This document shows positions 45,745 through 56,160 of a stretch of DNA of 64,000 nucleotides, piece after piece (position 1 is the first letter of the stretch; every line of letters starts with the position of its first letter). Under the pieces are notes generated by a model. The model ran no database searches, was not told where the DNA came from, and saw only the letters and a list, made by a program, of their open reading frames with translations. The stretch is taken from positions 97,819,969 to 97,883,968 of the forward strand of contig JAQMRL010000003.1 of NCBI GenBank assembly GCA_035578175.1, written 5' to 3'. Source of the DNA: Catonia carolina. Its lineage: Eukaryota > Arthropoda > Insecta > Hemiptera > Achilidae. The translations under genes were made by a program, and so were the position numbers.

Positions 45745-45991
45745 TGGGTTTTGGAAACAAACTTTTCAAATTGTATTTACCTTTTTCAAGCACCTATCTG
45801 TGCGAAAAAGCGTTTTCAGGATTTGTTGCAAAAAAAAAACGAAGTATCGATGCAAAGTTGATGTTGCTAACAATTTACGTTATGTACTTTCTAATAATCA
45901 ACCAAGAATTGAGAATCTTGTAAAAAAAAACAAGGTCATCCATCTCGCTAATTTATTTTGTCTCTTGTTAAAATTAAATTTCAACTTGTAA
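45745..45991 (+). pseudogene. hAT transposase C-terminal remnant
   Basis: The frame reads KTKYRCKVDVANNLR, then LSNNQPRIENLVKKNKVIH. The K-x-R-x-x-L/V-x-V-x-x-D/N-L-R pattern and terminal 'QPRIE.LV' resemble the end of the ZBED/FAM200-like hAT dimerisation domain. The upstream part of the same open frame is only read-through of the S2 SINE. The catalytic core is missing. Confidence 0.6.
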
Positions 45992-46271
45992 TGCTAAAAA
46001 AAAACAAGAAAAATATAAATGATGGTTATTCACTGTAATGGGTACTTGTTTTTTCATTGCCTAATAAAATGGTGTAAGGGGGTGTGGGAGGTTTTCTTCT
46101 TAACCCAAGGGGGCGTGATAAGAAAAGTTTGGGAACCACTGCTCTAGAGGTTCAAACCAGTCTTTCGGCTGATGACCTAAACAACAATTAAAATTTAATC
46201 GACGTTTACCTCTAAAAAACAACATTAAATTAATTATTAAAAAACCTCGTTTAACAAACATTGTAAGTTTT

Positions 46272-47220
46272 ACTTTCTCTTGCCTATATGAATACACAGG
46301 AAGGAAAGTATAGTTTTCACGTGGATTTTTTAAAATAGAGTTTTCACCGGATCTACGAGTTTTCAGACCTCCTGAACAAATAAAACATGTTTTTGCGATT
46401 GGTCTGTGGGTGTGTGTGTGTCTCTGAACAAATATCTCAAGAACGAAACATCGTACGAACTTAAAACTTGAAAAGTTATATACTACTCCGGACCCGACAC
46501 GAACATTTTTATCAAAATCGGTCAACCGGAAGTAGTAGTTTAGGGCCTACTCGTGTGATTTTTCACTTTTTTACAATTTTCTCAAAAACGGCTCCTCGAC
46601 TTTTTAAAATCGCCTTAATTAGGCCTACTAATTTTATGCTCTACAAGATAGGGTAGACGCTATGTCTGCTGAAATTCTTGGAAAGGCTGTTTTCGCGTAA
46701 AAAATGTGTTTTTTTTAATTGCGTCTTTAATATGCATTTTAGCGCAAAAATGTACTATAATAAATGTATAATGTAGGGCCTATAATAAAATTTGTAGACA
46801 ATTTAAAATCCTACAACTTTTATTTCAAACATTTTTTGTAAAACGCTTAGTTTAGCGGTAATAATAAAGTTTATGTATTTGTTTTTCACGAAAACGTGTA
46901 AAAATTCGATTTTTTTAAAGATTTCAGCCTTAGTATGCATTTTACGACAAAAGTATATAATTAAATTTATAGTAAATTAAAAGATCTACAACTTTTATTT
47001 AGAGCATTTTTCTTTACATAGCCTAATTTAGCAAGAAACAGTGATTTTTTTGTATTTTTAACCCAAACTGAGGTTGATTTTCATTTTGCGTCTTTCACTC
47101 ATGATTAAAATTAGGTTATCTACGTATATTGAATTTTTTTTCAGTTTATTTCTAAAGTAAGGTTATGCTGTTCATTATTTGCAATGGCAAGAGAAAGTTG
47201 TGTGAGAGTTTCACACCAGA
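46272..47220 (+). mobile_element. H element, full length (949 bp)
   Basis: Sense on plus. ACTTTCTCTTGCCTATATGA at the start, GCAAGAGAAAGT, stem-loop GTGTGAGAGTTTCACACC and AGA at 47220. More diverged than its neighbours (AATACACAGGAAGG in place of AATATATAGGAAGG). First of four same-strand copies. Confidence 0.86.
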
Positions 47221-47366
47221 TTTTTTTAAGATATGAAGAGCGTATCCAGAATCTGAAATTAGGGAGGGTCAGCGCAGCTCATGTAAGGTGGAAAAGAGGG
47301 GGGGATCGATGGCAACAAACTCAAATTTTTAGTTATTAGTCAATTTATTCAAGTTCATAGGTTTTT

Positions 47367-48298
47367 ACTTTCTCTTGCCTATATGAATATATAGGAAGGA
47401 AAGTATTGTTTTTATGTCGATTTTTCGAAATCGAGTTTTCACCGGATCTATACGTTTTCAGACCCCCTGAACCCAAAAAACATGTTTTTAGCGATTTGTC
47501 TGTGTGTGTGTCTGTGTGTGTGAACAGAATATCTCAAAAACGGAACATCGTACGAACTTGAAACTTGAAACTTAAGTTACATACCACTACCGGACGCGAC
47601 AATAACATTTTCATCAAAATCGGTCAACCGGAAGTAGTAGTTTATTCGTATAATTTTTCAGTTTTTTGCGATTTTCTCAAAAACTGGTCCTACGATTTTT
47701 TTTAAAATCGCCTATTTTACTCAATTTTTTATTCTCTACAAGATAGGGTAGGCGCCATGTTTGCTGAAATTCTCGGTGAGGCTGTTTTCATGTAAAAACG
47801 TTGTTTTTTTAAGATTACGGCTTTAATATAAATTTTAGCGCAAAAACGTATCTAATAAAAGTTGTAGAGAATTTAAAAACCTACAACTTCTGTTTCAAAC
47901 ATTTTTTTGTATAACGCTTAGTTTAGCGGTAATTTGCGATTTTCTGTTTTTTTTCTCACGAAAACGTGAGAAAAATCGATTTTTTTAACATTTCGGTCTT
48001 AGTATGCATTTTACGACAAAAGTGTATATAATAAAAGTTATAGAAAATTAAAAGATCTACAACTTTTGTTTAGAGCATTTTTCTCTACAGAGCCTAGTTT
48101 AGCGTGAAAGCGTGATTTTCCGTATTTTTAAGCCAAACTGAGTTCGATTGTCATTTTGCGTCATTCACTCATGATTAAAATAAGGTTATGTTTTTGAGGT
48201 TAGTTTTTGTTCATTTCTAATGTTTTAATACTAATGTTAGGTTTATTGTTAATTATTTGCATTGGCAAGAGAAAGTTGTGTGAGTGTTTCACACCAGA
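47367..48298 (+). mobile_element. H element, full length (932 bp)
   Basis: Well-preserved copy with all landmarks: start ACTTTCTCTTGCC, TATATGAATATATAGG hairpin, GCGATTTGTCTGTGTGTGTG, two internal modules, GGCAAGAGAAAGT, GTGTGAGTGTTTCACACC stem-loop. It is 146 bp downstream of the previous copy. Confidence 0.9.
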
Positions 48299-48966
48299 TT
48301 TTTTGAAATTATAAAGAAGCTAGTTGCAGTCCATTGATAGGTGTGAGCTATCGATGCGGGACAGTAACACCGATATACGCACGTTAAAAAACCATTCACA
48401 ATTTCCTAAAAATCGTTACATTTCACCCTTAAGTAAAAAAGATACCAAGATTACAAATCAATCGGAATAAAAGTATATATAGAAAGACCAAATAATGACA
48501 TAGAAATTTATTTTACAGTACACACCAAACCTGAGTTAGAACAGGTCATGAATATCCCGATACCTAACCGTTTTTCGTTTTTTGGTCGAATAAAAATATC
48601 ATATTACACACTTACGTTACATCCTTACAATAAAATAAAACCCTAGGTAGGGTCAACAGGTATATACAAATATTGAACATAAAACTGAGTATACCTTTGA
48701 CAAACAATTAAATGGGCGCATTGTTTGCATATAATAGCGAGCAACTAAAAATGTACATCGGTATTACGACACTGTAATCGTATACATTTTTATGATTGTA
48801 AATAACAATATTATAATGTTTTCCCAAACTATATCGAATAAAACAAGTATAAATAATTGACAAGTTCACATAGGAACGAAACTGATTTACTCATTGATGT
48901 CGAGTTATCCAGGGCAGTGGTCTTCAACCTGTGGCCCGTCAAACGATTTAGTTTCGATCCATTTTT
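48299..48966. other. Unassigned; one hAT-like end at 48915
   Basis: CAGTGGTCTTCAACCTGTGG at 48915 resembles a hAT terminal repeat with no partner; the H element start cuts it off 50 bp later. The rest shows no feature. Confidence 0.35.
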
Positions 48967-50407
48967 ACTTTCTCTTGCATTGTGTTGTATAGGACAGCTG
49001 AAAGACTAGTTTGAACCTCTAGAGGTTTTACCAAATAAAAACGAGGAGTAAGGTGTTTTACTATGCCTTCCTCACGGAGCTGAAAGAGTATGCTTATCAG
49101 CATGCCAGGCCCTCCGAAAAGCACCCACTTTCCACCCTGTAAATGACAATTGTGGTTTAATATGCCTTCCTCACCGAGTTGAAAGAGTATGCTTATCAGC
49201 ATGCCAGGCCCTCCGAAAAGCACCCACTTTCCACCCTGTAAATGACAATTTCACTTCATTCACCACAGGGTCTGGCTGTATAGTAAAATTCATTACTCAC
49301 AGAGGAGACAACTTTTTTGACCAGTGTCTTTTACACCTCACCACTTCTGTTCTTCAATAGTTCAGTCATATAACTGGCTGACTATGTGATAAGAAACAGA
49401 ACTATTTTTTTTGTATCCCTGGAACCGACAGATCGAGTGCAATTAATATAACATTCTATCTGCCCGTAATGGGCAATTCTCTTGCATAGATGAATATAGT
49501 AAGGAAAGTATCGTTTTCATGTCGATTTTTCGAAATTGAGTTTTCACCGGATATACACTTTTTCAGACCCCTTGAGCCCAAAAAACATAAGTTCAGCGAT
49601 TGGTCTGTGCGCGCGCGCGCGAAAACAAAATACCTCAAGAACGGAACATTGTATGAAGTTGAAACTTAAGTTAGGTACTACGAAACCCTGATACTATGAA
49701 ACCCTCTATAATAGAGGATCAGGCACGAACATTTTCATCAAAATCGGTCAACCTGAATTAGTGTTTTAATCGTGTCATTTTTCACCTTCGATATTCTGAA
49801 CGATAACTTCTACGATTTTTTTTAAATCGCCTCATTACTACATTTTTATGCTCTACATGATAAAGTAGGCTCCATGTCCGCTGAAATTCTTAGAAGGCCT
49901 GTGCTCTCGTAGAGAAAATTGTCTTTTTAAAGATTGCGACCTTAACATGCATTTTAGGGCAAAAGTGTACAAAATCAACGTTGTAGAAAATTTAAAAACC
50001 TACAACTTTTATCCAAAATATTTTTCGTATAACGCTTAGTTTAGCAGTAATTAGTGATTTTCTGTTGGTTTTCCATGATTTTTCAATTGATTTTTCAAGA
50101 TTTCGGCCTTAGTATGCATTTTACGGTAAAAATGTATATAATCATGTTTATAGAAAATTAAAATATCTACAACTTTTATTTTACGAATGTTCCTCTACAG
50201 AGCTCAATTTAGCGTCAAATAGTGATTTTTCGTATTATTAAGCCAAATTAAGGTTGGTTTTCATTTTGCATCATTCACTCATGACTAAAAAACGGTTATG
50301 TTTGGAAATTAGTCTTTTGTTTATTTCTAATTTTTTATTATTAATGTTAGGTTATAATGTTCATTATTTGCATTGGCAAGTGAAAGTTGTGAGTATTTCA
50401 CACCAGA
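48967..50407 (+). mobile_element. H element with S1 at its 5' tip
   Basis: The first 14 bases (ACTTTCTCTTGCAT, 48967-48980) are separated from the rest (resuming at 49488, AGATGAATATAGTAAGG) by an S1 copy and its target duplicate. The end is normal (GAGTATTTCACACCAGA at 50407). The copy is diverged, with GC-type microsatellite GCGCGCGCGCG. Confidence 0.87.
48981..49476 (-). repeat. S1 SINE with internal tandem duplication
   Basis: Perfect 11-bp duplication TTCTCTTGCAT (48970-48980 and 49477-49487). It is ~100 bp longer than normal because the CTTCCTCACNGAGNTGAAAG…CCCTGTAAATGACAATT block occurs twice (about 49062-49151 and 49162-49250). Confidence 0.92.
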
Positions 50408-50762
50408 TTTTTTTTTACATTTAATGGCATTTCTGTAACAACAATTGTGTTATTTTGATGTACCCATGATAAAAAAAACAAAGAGTTTTTGGCAACACTT
50501 ACATCTGTGAGAAGCAATTTTCCAAAATGAAAAACGAGAAGTCAAAATTGAGGATCGTGTTTCCGACACTCATTTAGAGAACTCTCTTTGAGTTGCTTCA
50601 TCCAATATAAAAACCAATGTTGACAGGTAAGTGATAAAGAAAAAATGTCAGATTTCTCATTGTACAAAGAAAATCATAATTTTGATATTTTAAATTTAGT
50701 TTTGTTTTGTAACATGTTTCAGTATTGTTTAAGCTTTTAAAAAAAATCATCATTCACTTTTT
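50408..50762. other. Spacer between H copies
   Basis: No gene or repeat recognised between the third and fourth H copies. Confidence 0.3.
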
Positions 50763-50894
50763 ACTTTCTCTTGCCTATATGAATATATAGGAAGGAAAGT
50801 ATTGTTTTCATGTCGATTTTTCGAAATCGAGTTTTTCACCGGATCTATACGTTTTCAGACCCCCTGAACCCAAAAAACATGTTTTTAGCGATTG

Positions 50895-50925
<31 letters not shown>

Positions 50926-51694
50926 AACAGAATATCTCAAGAACGGAACATCGTACGAACTTGAAACTTAAGTTACGTACCACTACCGGACTCGACACGA
51001 ACATTTTCATCAAAATCGGTCAACCGGAAGTGGTAGTTTATTCGTGTAATTTTTCACTTTTTTGCGATTTTCCTCAAAAACTGGTCCTAACGATTTTTTT
51101 TAAAATCGCCTGGTTTACTCAATTTTTTATTCTCTACAAGATAGGGTAGGCGCCATGTTTGCTGAAATTCTGGGTGAGGCTGTTTTTACGTAAAAACGTT
51201 GTTTTTTTAAGATTACAGCTTTAATATGCATTTTAGCGCAAAACTTTATATAATAAAAGTTGTAGAGAATTAAAAATTCTACAACTTTTATTTCAAACAA
51301 TTTTTTGTATAATGCTTAGTTTAGCGGTAATTTGCGATTTTCTGTTTTTTTCTCACGAAAATGTGTGAAAACTTGATTTTTTTTAAGATTTCGGCCTTAG
51401 TATGCATTTTACGACAAAAGTGTATATAATTTAATTTATAGAAAATTAAAAGATCTACAACTTTTATTTAAAGCATTTTTCTCTACAGAGCCTAGTTAGA
51501 GAGAAAGAGCGATTTTCCGTATTTCTAAGCCAAACTGAGGTTGATTTTCATTTTGCATCATTCACTCATGATTAAAATAAGGTTATGTTTTTGAGGTTAG
51601 TTTTATGTTTATTTCTAATATTTTATTAATAATGTTAGGTTTATTGTTAATTATTTGCATTGGCAAGAGAAAGTTGTGTGTGTTTCACACCAGA
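50763..51694 (+). mobile_element. H element, full length (932 bp)
   Basis: Fourth same-strand copy. ACTTTCTCTTGCCTATATGA start, a pure (GT)n at 50897-50924, GGCAAGAGAAAGT and CACACCAGA end. The terminal stem-loop is shortened (GTGTGTGTTTCACACC). Confidence 0.9.
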
Positions 51695-52262
51695 TTTTTC
51701 AGTACTATTCATTGATCGACTTTCACTGTAATTTTAAAACTAAATAATAACTTATTTTAAAAATCCAAGTTTTCCTTCCAAAATAAAAGACAAAATTTAT
51801 AAAATATAGGCCTACATACTATATTACATATAATTTAACTCATGCGGCCCTTCCATAATAAAAACCCCTTTTATCATTATCATTAAAAATCTGCAAACAT
51901 ACTAAATTGTACACAGACCAACATTTTAAAAGCTTCACAAGCAAACTTTAGTAAAATGCTTAACGCAAAACTACTACAAATATCTTTAAACGGTAACGAA
52001 AAATATTCCAAGACGAAAAAATACAATTCAGTTAGTTAAGAAAAACACAACAATAAGAAAGAAAAAATTGAAATGTACGTAGGGTACCGCATATATAGTT
52101 TGGAATTGAAGTAACAACGATTCGGAGGGTAGTTAAAGACCGAACAACCCCTTCAAGAAGAAAAACCTGTGCGCCAAGACGTTACATCAAGGGAAAACCA
52201 GATTGTCTTGCGGGTATTAAAAGTAGGTAGGGAAAAGGTAAAGGAACTTGAGGTTAAGGAGC

Positions 52263-52295
<33 letters not shown>

Positions 52296-52521
52296 GAAAG
52301 AAAAATGCGCCTAATAAAGAAAGAAAGAATAAGGAATAAATAAAATCGGAATCGAGTATAGGGTGCCTAAAAAATAAGTACTTCTTTACATTTATACTAC
52401 ATACGTCGACCTACTAAAACTTTATTATCGGCAATAATATTCACTTTTATGAACCCTAAAGGTTTTACTAAGAGTAAAAAAGAAGAAGGACATAGGGTGT
52501 CGTATTGGATAGGCCAGAGGG
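51695..52521. other. Unassigned; (GA)n tract
   Basis: A (GA)n of about 28 bp lies at 52262-52289. No gene or repeat family recognised. Confidence 0.3.
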
Positions 52522-52714
52522 GTTTTGAAGGTGGCATTTGTTTTGAAGGTGGCATTTGCAGGGTGGAAAGTGGGTGCTTTTCGAAGGGCCTGGCATGCTG
52601 ATAAGCGTATTCTTTCAACTCGGTGAGAAAGGCAATTGTAAATCACCTCCATTCTCTTTTTTACTTGGTAAAACCTCTAAAGGTTCAAATTAGCCTTTCG
52701 GCTGTTGACCCAAA
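52522..52714 (+). repeat. S1 SINE, 5'-truncated
   Basis: Starts with a short tandem repeat (TTTTGAAGGTGGCATTTG twice), then follows S1 from GCAGGGTGGAAAGTGGGTGC to TGTTGACCCAAACAACAA. Confidence 0.87.
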
Positions 52715-52876
52715 CAACAATAAATGAAGAAGTGTCGTGTAAAGAAGTACATAAAATTATTTTAACTGCTTAGAGCGCTTTCTGATGTTTTAAATTGCCC
52801 TTGTAAAGTCGCCTTAACGTAATAAATACTCAAGTGAAGAGTTAGACGGGTGTCCGTTGCTTCTCTTCCAGTTGCC
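52715..52876. other. Possible splice-acceptor context
   Basis: GTCCGTTGCTTCTCTTCCAG ends at 52871 just before an ATG at 52877. The pyrimidine-rich run plus CAG would serve as a splice acceptor on plus, but no upstream exon is identified. Confidence 0.25.
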
Positions 52877-53161
52877 ATGACAACAGATAAGTTAGCGGCA
52901 AATACTCACGCCCACCCGTCCCCGAATAGTGAAGAGTTTGCGGCGGGTCAACGGCCTAATGCACCTGCATATTCTATGTACGTGTACGTTAGTAGTTTTT
53001 TATTTACGGGCTCACAGAGTTGTTCTGTATGTGTGTATTTTACAGGGGGCACGCCCCAGACCACACAGAGCGTGCCCATAAAACGGCGTTTAGCTACCCT
53101 ATCCTCGTCTCCTTTCGAGGTAATGGGCGCTGGCCGTAGCACCTCCATGTGCTATTCGTAG
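52877..53161 (+). other. Unrecognised GC-rich open frame, 94 codons
   Basis: The frame starts MTTDKLAANTHAHPSPNSEE and later contains GGTPQTTQSVPIKRRLATLS before a stop. The stretch 52840-53420 is much GC-richer than the window. A short intron (GT near 52979, TTTTACAG ending 53045) would also be possible. It could be a host exon, or the 5' UTR/ORF1 start of a retroelement. I do not recognise the product, and the opposite strand is open too, so coding is not established. Confidence 0.3.
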
Positions 53162-53420
53162 TACATGGTTGTGCGCAGTACTTCCATGAGTGGTAGAGCC
53201 ACGTGCAAAGCATTACCGGCGTAACGAGCTCGACGGCTACTTGTCCAACGTTTACACGAGTACTGAGAGGAGTGGGGCGCCCTGCGGACGTGATTGCACC
53301 CACTCATTTGGGTTGGCCTCTCAGGGGGTGAGGGTTCGCCTGCTAGGTAGCTTTCTGAAGCCACTAAGCTCCTTCAATTCCGGAATGGGCGTGGTCGGCA
53401 GAGGAGTGAAATAGATAAAT
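53162..53420. other. Continuation of GC-rich patch
   Basis: GC-rich with several CpGs (GGCGCCCTGCGGACGTGATT). No stable frame is favoured. It ends sharply into AT-rich DNA at about 53412. Confidence 0.3.
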
Positions 53421-54479
53421 ACGCGTGTTATGTATTTTACATTTATTTACCCTTGGGAGTCTCGCGGATACTTAGTAGTATACTAGTTTTTCTCAGTTTT
53501 TTGCAACTTTTGGCCAATTTTTAAAGACACGAGCCGCAACTGATTAGCAGTGATTGCAGACAATTGGAAAAAAGCTATACTATAATTTTACGATTTTAAG
53601 TCACTGTTCGTACATTTTATCAATTAAAATTTCAATAATACCGTTATTTTGAGGGTTACAATTAGGATCATATAATCCTAATATAAAACTGATATATTTT
53701 ACGTACACCCAGTGCAGAGAGTAGGTCTTCGTAAGTAAAAATAAAGTAAGGGGTGAATTTGAAGACGGTGTTGTAGATAGGGTGATTTCATTTAAGACGA
53801 AGGGTAAAACTATAAGAAAAGAAAGGGGGAGGGGTGCATTATAATGTGATACATGCAAACCTATATATACATCTATCTCTTTTTAACTTATAGCGAGCAA
53901 TATTGGCACGGGAGGGGACACGTGCTTCCCTCAACTGCTTGACTACCCAGCGTTACTTGTACTTTACCACCCCTCGTCTTTTTACACCCGACAAAACCAA
54001 ATTCCAACGACTTTAGCAACGGAAACTAAACCATCAAGGTGGAGGACACAAACTTATCCACGTACTACAGTACTTGCAAAGAAAAGAAAACTGGGCCCTA
54101 CCAAATACAGTAATCATTATGGTAATGTATACAACAGGTAAGGTGTAACATGCCGTTGCTCCCTGGACAGCTGATAACAGATCCTCAGCCCTAAATTGTA
54201 AGAAAAAACTTAATAAATCGTTACGTTCAAGAAAAGAACATTGTCAAGAAAAATATCGGTTGGTCAACTAGCTTTTGACACGTTCCCGATAAAATAATCA
54301 GAGAAAAACCTGAAAAATGCTACCACAATAGTAGTTTCAAGAATTTAAATAGATTTACTCAACAACAGAAAGAAACGTCTTAAGAACAACACTACAACCA
54401 GTCGCCGATATAACATCAAGTTAGAGGGGGTCACTACCCTGCGGGGTCTGTGGGGGTATTCCATATCCCCCAGAGCGTA
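53421..54479. other. Unassigned stretch
   Basis: No gene seen. Two short segments (53988-54014 and 54227-54250) recur joined together at 54826-54878. Confidence 0.3.
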
Positions 54480-55080
54480 TTTTTTTGTGAAGGCTAATTT
54501 CCAAAACTACTGAACGAATTTACATGAAATTTTGACACCATATTCGTATTTATATTCACAGCAACATTTTCTTTTTAAATCTTCAAAAATGATAACCCTA
54601 AGGGTCCTAATGAAAATTTTCATAAATATGAATGTGTGTGTGTGTGTGTGTTTGTTTGTGTGTGTACATGTGAGTACCTATTGCTGTAGAAGAAAATGAA
54701 GGGGTTGATGATGGTGAGAGACGAACGCGGGGGAAATTATCAAAACGTTGTTGTTGTTGTTGTGTGTGGGTGCGTGGGTGTGTGCGCGCGCGCGTGCGTT
54801 ATTGTTGAAGACAGTACAAATACATCAAGAAAAGAACATTGTCAAGAACCCGACCAAAACCAAATTCCAACGACTTTGAATCCATTCACAGCAATGTCGC
54901 TTATTAAGAATTAAGACTAGCGAGAGACGTACGCGGCGGACTTTATATAAAATTTTGTGTGTGCGTGTATGTTGTTGTGTACAGTCAATCTAGCAGCTAC
55001 ATAATATTTCCATTGCGTATTTATTTTAAAAAAAGTTGATTACTCATGTTTTGCATGTGAAGCCGCTTAGGGCATGCCAG
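54480..55080 (+). mobile_element. Helitron-like copy with internal rearrangement
   Basis: Related to 16082-16452: TTTTTTTGTGAAGGCTAATT, ACTGAACGAATTTACATGAA, ATTATCAAAACGTTGT, and the end GAAGCCGCTTAGGGCATGCCAGT, where CTAG appears mutated to CCAG. (TG)n expansions at 54632-54664 and 54767-54798. An internal part (AGAGACG.ACGCG) occurs twice, at 54717 and 54922. Confidence 0.5.
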
Positions 55081-56158
55081 TTTTTTTATAAAATATACAT
55101 CTCAAAAACACGTTTTTGCGCATTATTGAGCCTAACATTTTTAACTTTCATACTGTTACAACAGACAAAATGTAACATTTTTAGGCATTTAAGAATTAAA
55201 CAATAGGGAATAGATTACTATTGCTAATTTTAAATTTAAAAGAAGTTTATATCATAACATCTAATACAACAAATAAAATATGAAAATAATTTATTGGTAA
55301 AGTTTACAGTAATATAAGCACTTACTTACATAAAACTCTTTGTTATGTTAGGGGCTTACTAAATAAGTTATTAAAATATGTTGTGTACGGTGCTTATTTT
55401 GGTGTATCAGTACCTGGGGACCAAGCTTGGGTCGCTGATTTCTCCAAAAATTCTTTGTGATTTTGATTGCAGAAGAAGAAAACTGGAAGGCTATTGAGGA
55501 GTTCATTCAGAAGGTGATGACAAGCAGAAAAGCCCAGCAGCATTAGTCCCAAAAGAAATCACTCAAAAGGGGGGGGGGGAAATGGGTGATAAGAAGAGAA
55601 ATCGCTACGATAACGTTATCCAGCTAATAAAGAACCTCCGGCATCTGAAGTTATTTCTAACGGTGATCCCGATCCCGCGGTAAGTCAGGATGGGGGTAGA
55701 AAGGAACTGAGAGATTTTGGCGGATAGTTGCCTTCGGCAGAGCTCCACAAACCCCAGGTAAAGACCTACCTGGGTACCAGTAAATTCGGTTTCCACTCGT
55801 AAAAAAAAATAAATAAAAAGAATAAAAAATAAATAAATACATGATCAAATTTGTTAAATTACGAAAGGGGGACAATCAAGAGAAGAATTATATACTACAC
55901 ATTAGTTTATTTGTGTAAAATAAACTGTTGAGACAGTACAATTAAGTACATCTTTGTACAAAAACAAATCAGTTTTTAGTTTTAGAAATACAAAGAAATT
56001 GTGTTAAACTATAATAAATATGCATTTATATAAATACAAAAAACTATTAACACTACTAAATTTTAATACAATTTGGAGGGGGTTATGACCCCTGTGACCC
56101 CCCTAAATCTGCTACTGACTACAACCTCAGATTTTTTTTAACTTTTTATCGAATAAAC
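55081..56158. other. Unassigned; broken frame at 55450-55800
   Basis: A coding-like but frameshifted patch runs from CAGAAGAAGAAAACTGGAAG to about 55800, possibly LINE-derived; I cannot name a domain. The rest is AT-rich without features. Confidence 0.3.
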
Positions 56159-56160
56159 TA

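Larger units (their letters stand above)
44314..46141. mobile_element. hAT-type element remnant, 1.8 kb
   Basis: Left end CAACAGTTCCCAC and right end (reversed) CAGTGGTTCCCAAACTTTTC are flanked by CTCTAAAG/CTCTAGAG (44306-44313 and 46142-46149, one mismatch). The interior retains a decayed hAT C-terminal region near the right end and an S2 SINE. Without the SINE it is ~1.5 kb, shorter than an autonomous hAT. Confidence 0.8.
43738..46188 (+). repeat. S1 SINE interrupted twice
   Basis: S1 head CCCATAACAGACAGGTGGAG at 43738, its middle continues at 44108 after a 220-bp foreign insert, and its last ~45 bp (GAGGTTCAAACCAGTCTTTC … CTAAACAACAA) lie at 46142-46188, beyond a 1.8-kb hAT element. Confidence 0.85.

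Noticed and set aside
45560..45991. 143-codon frame as one protein
   Set aside because: The first ~60 codons are the S2 SINE and only the last part is hAT-derived. The join is created by the insertion.
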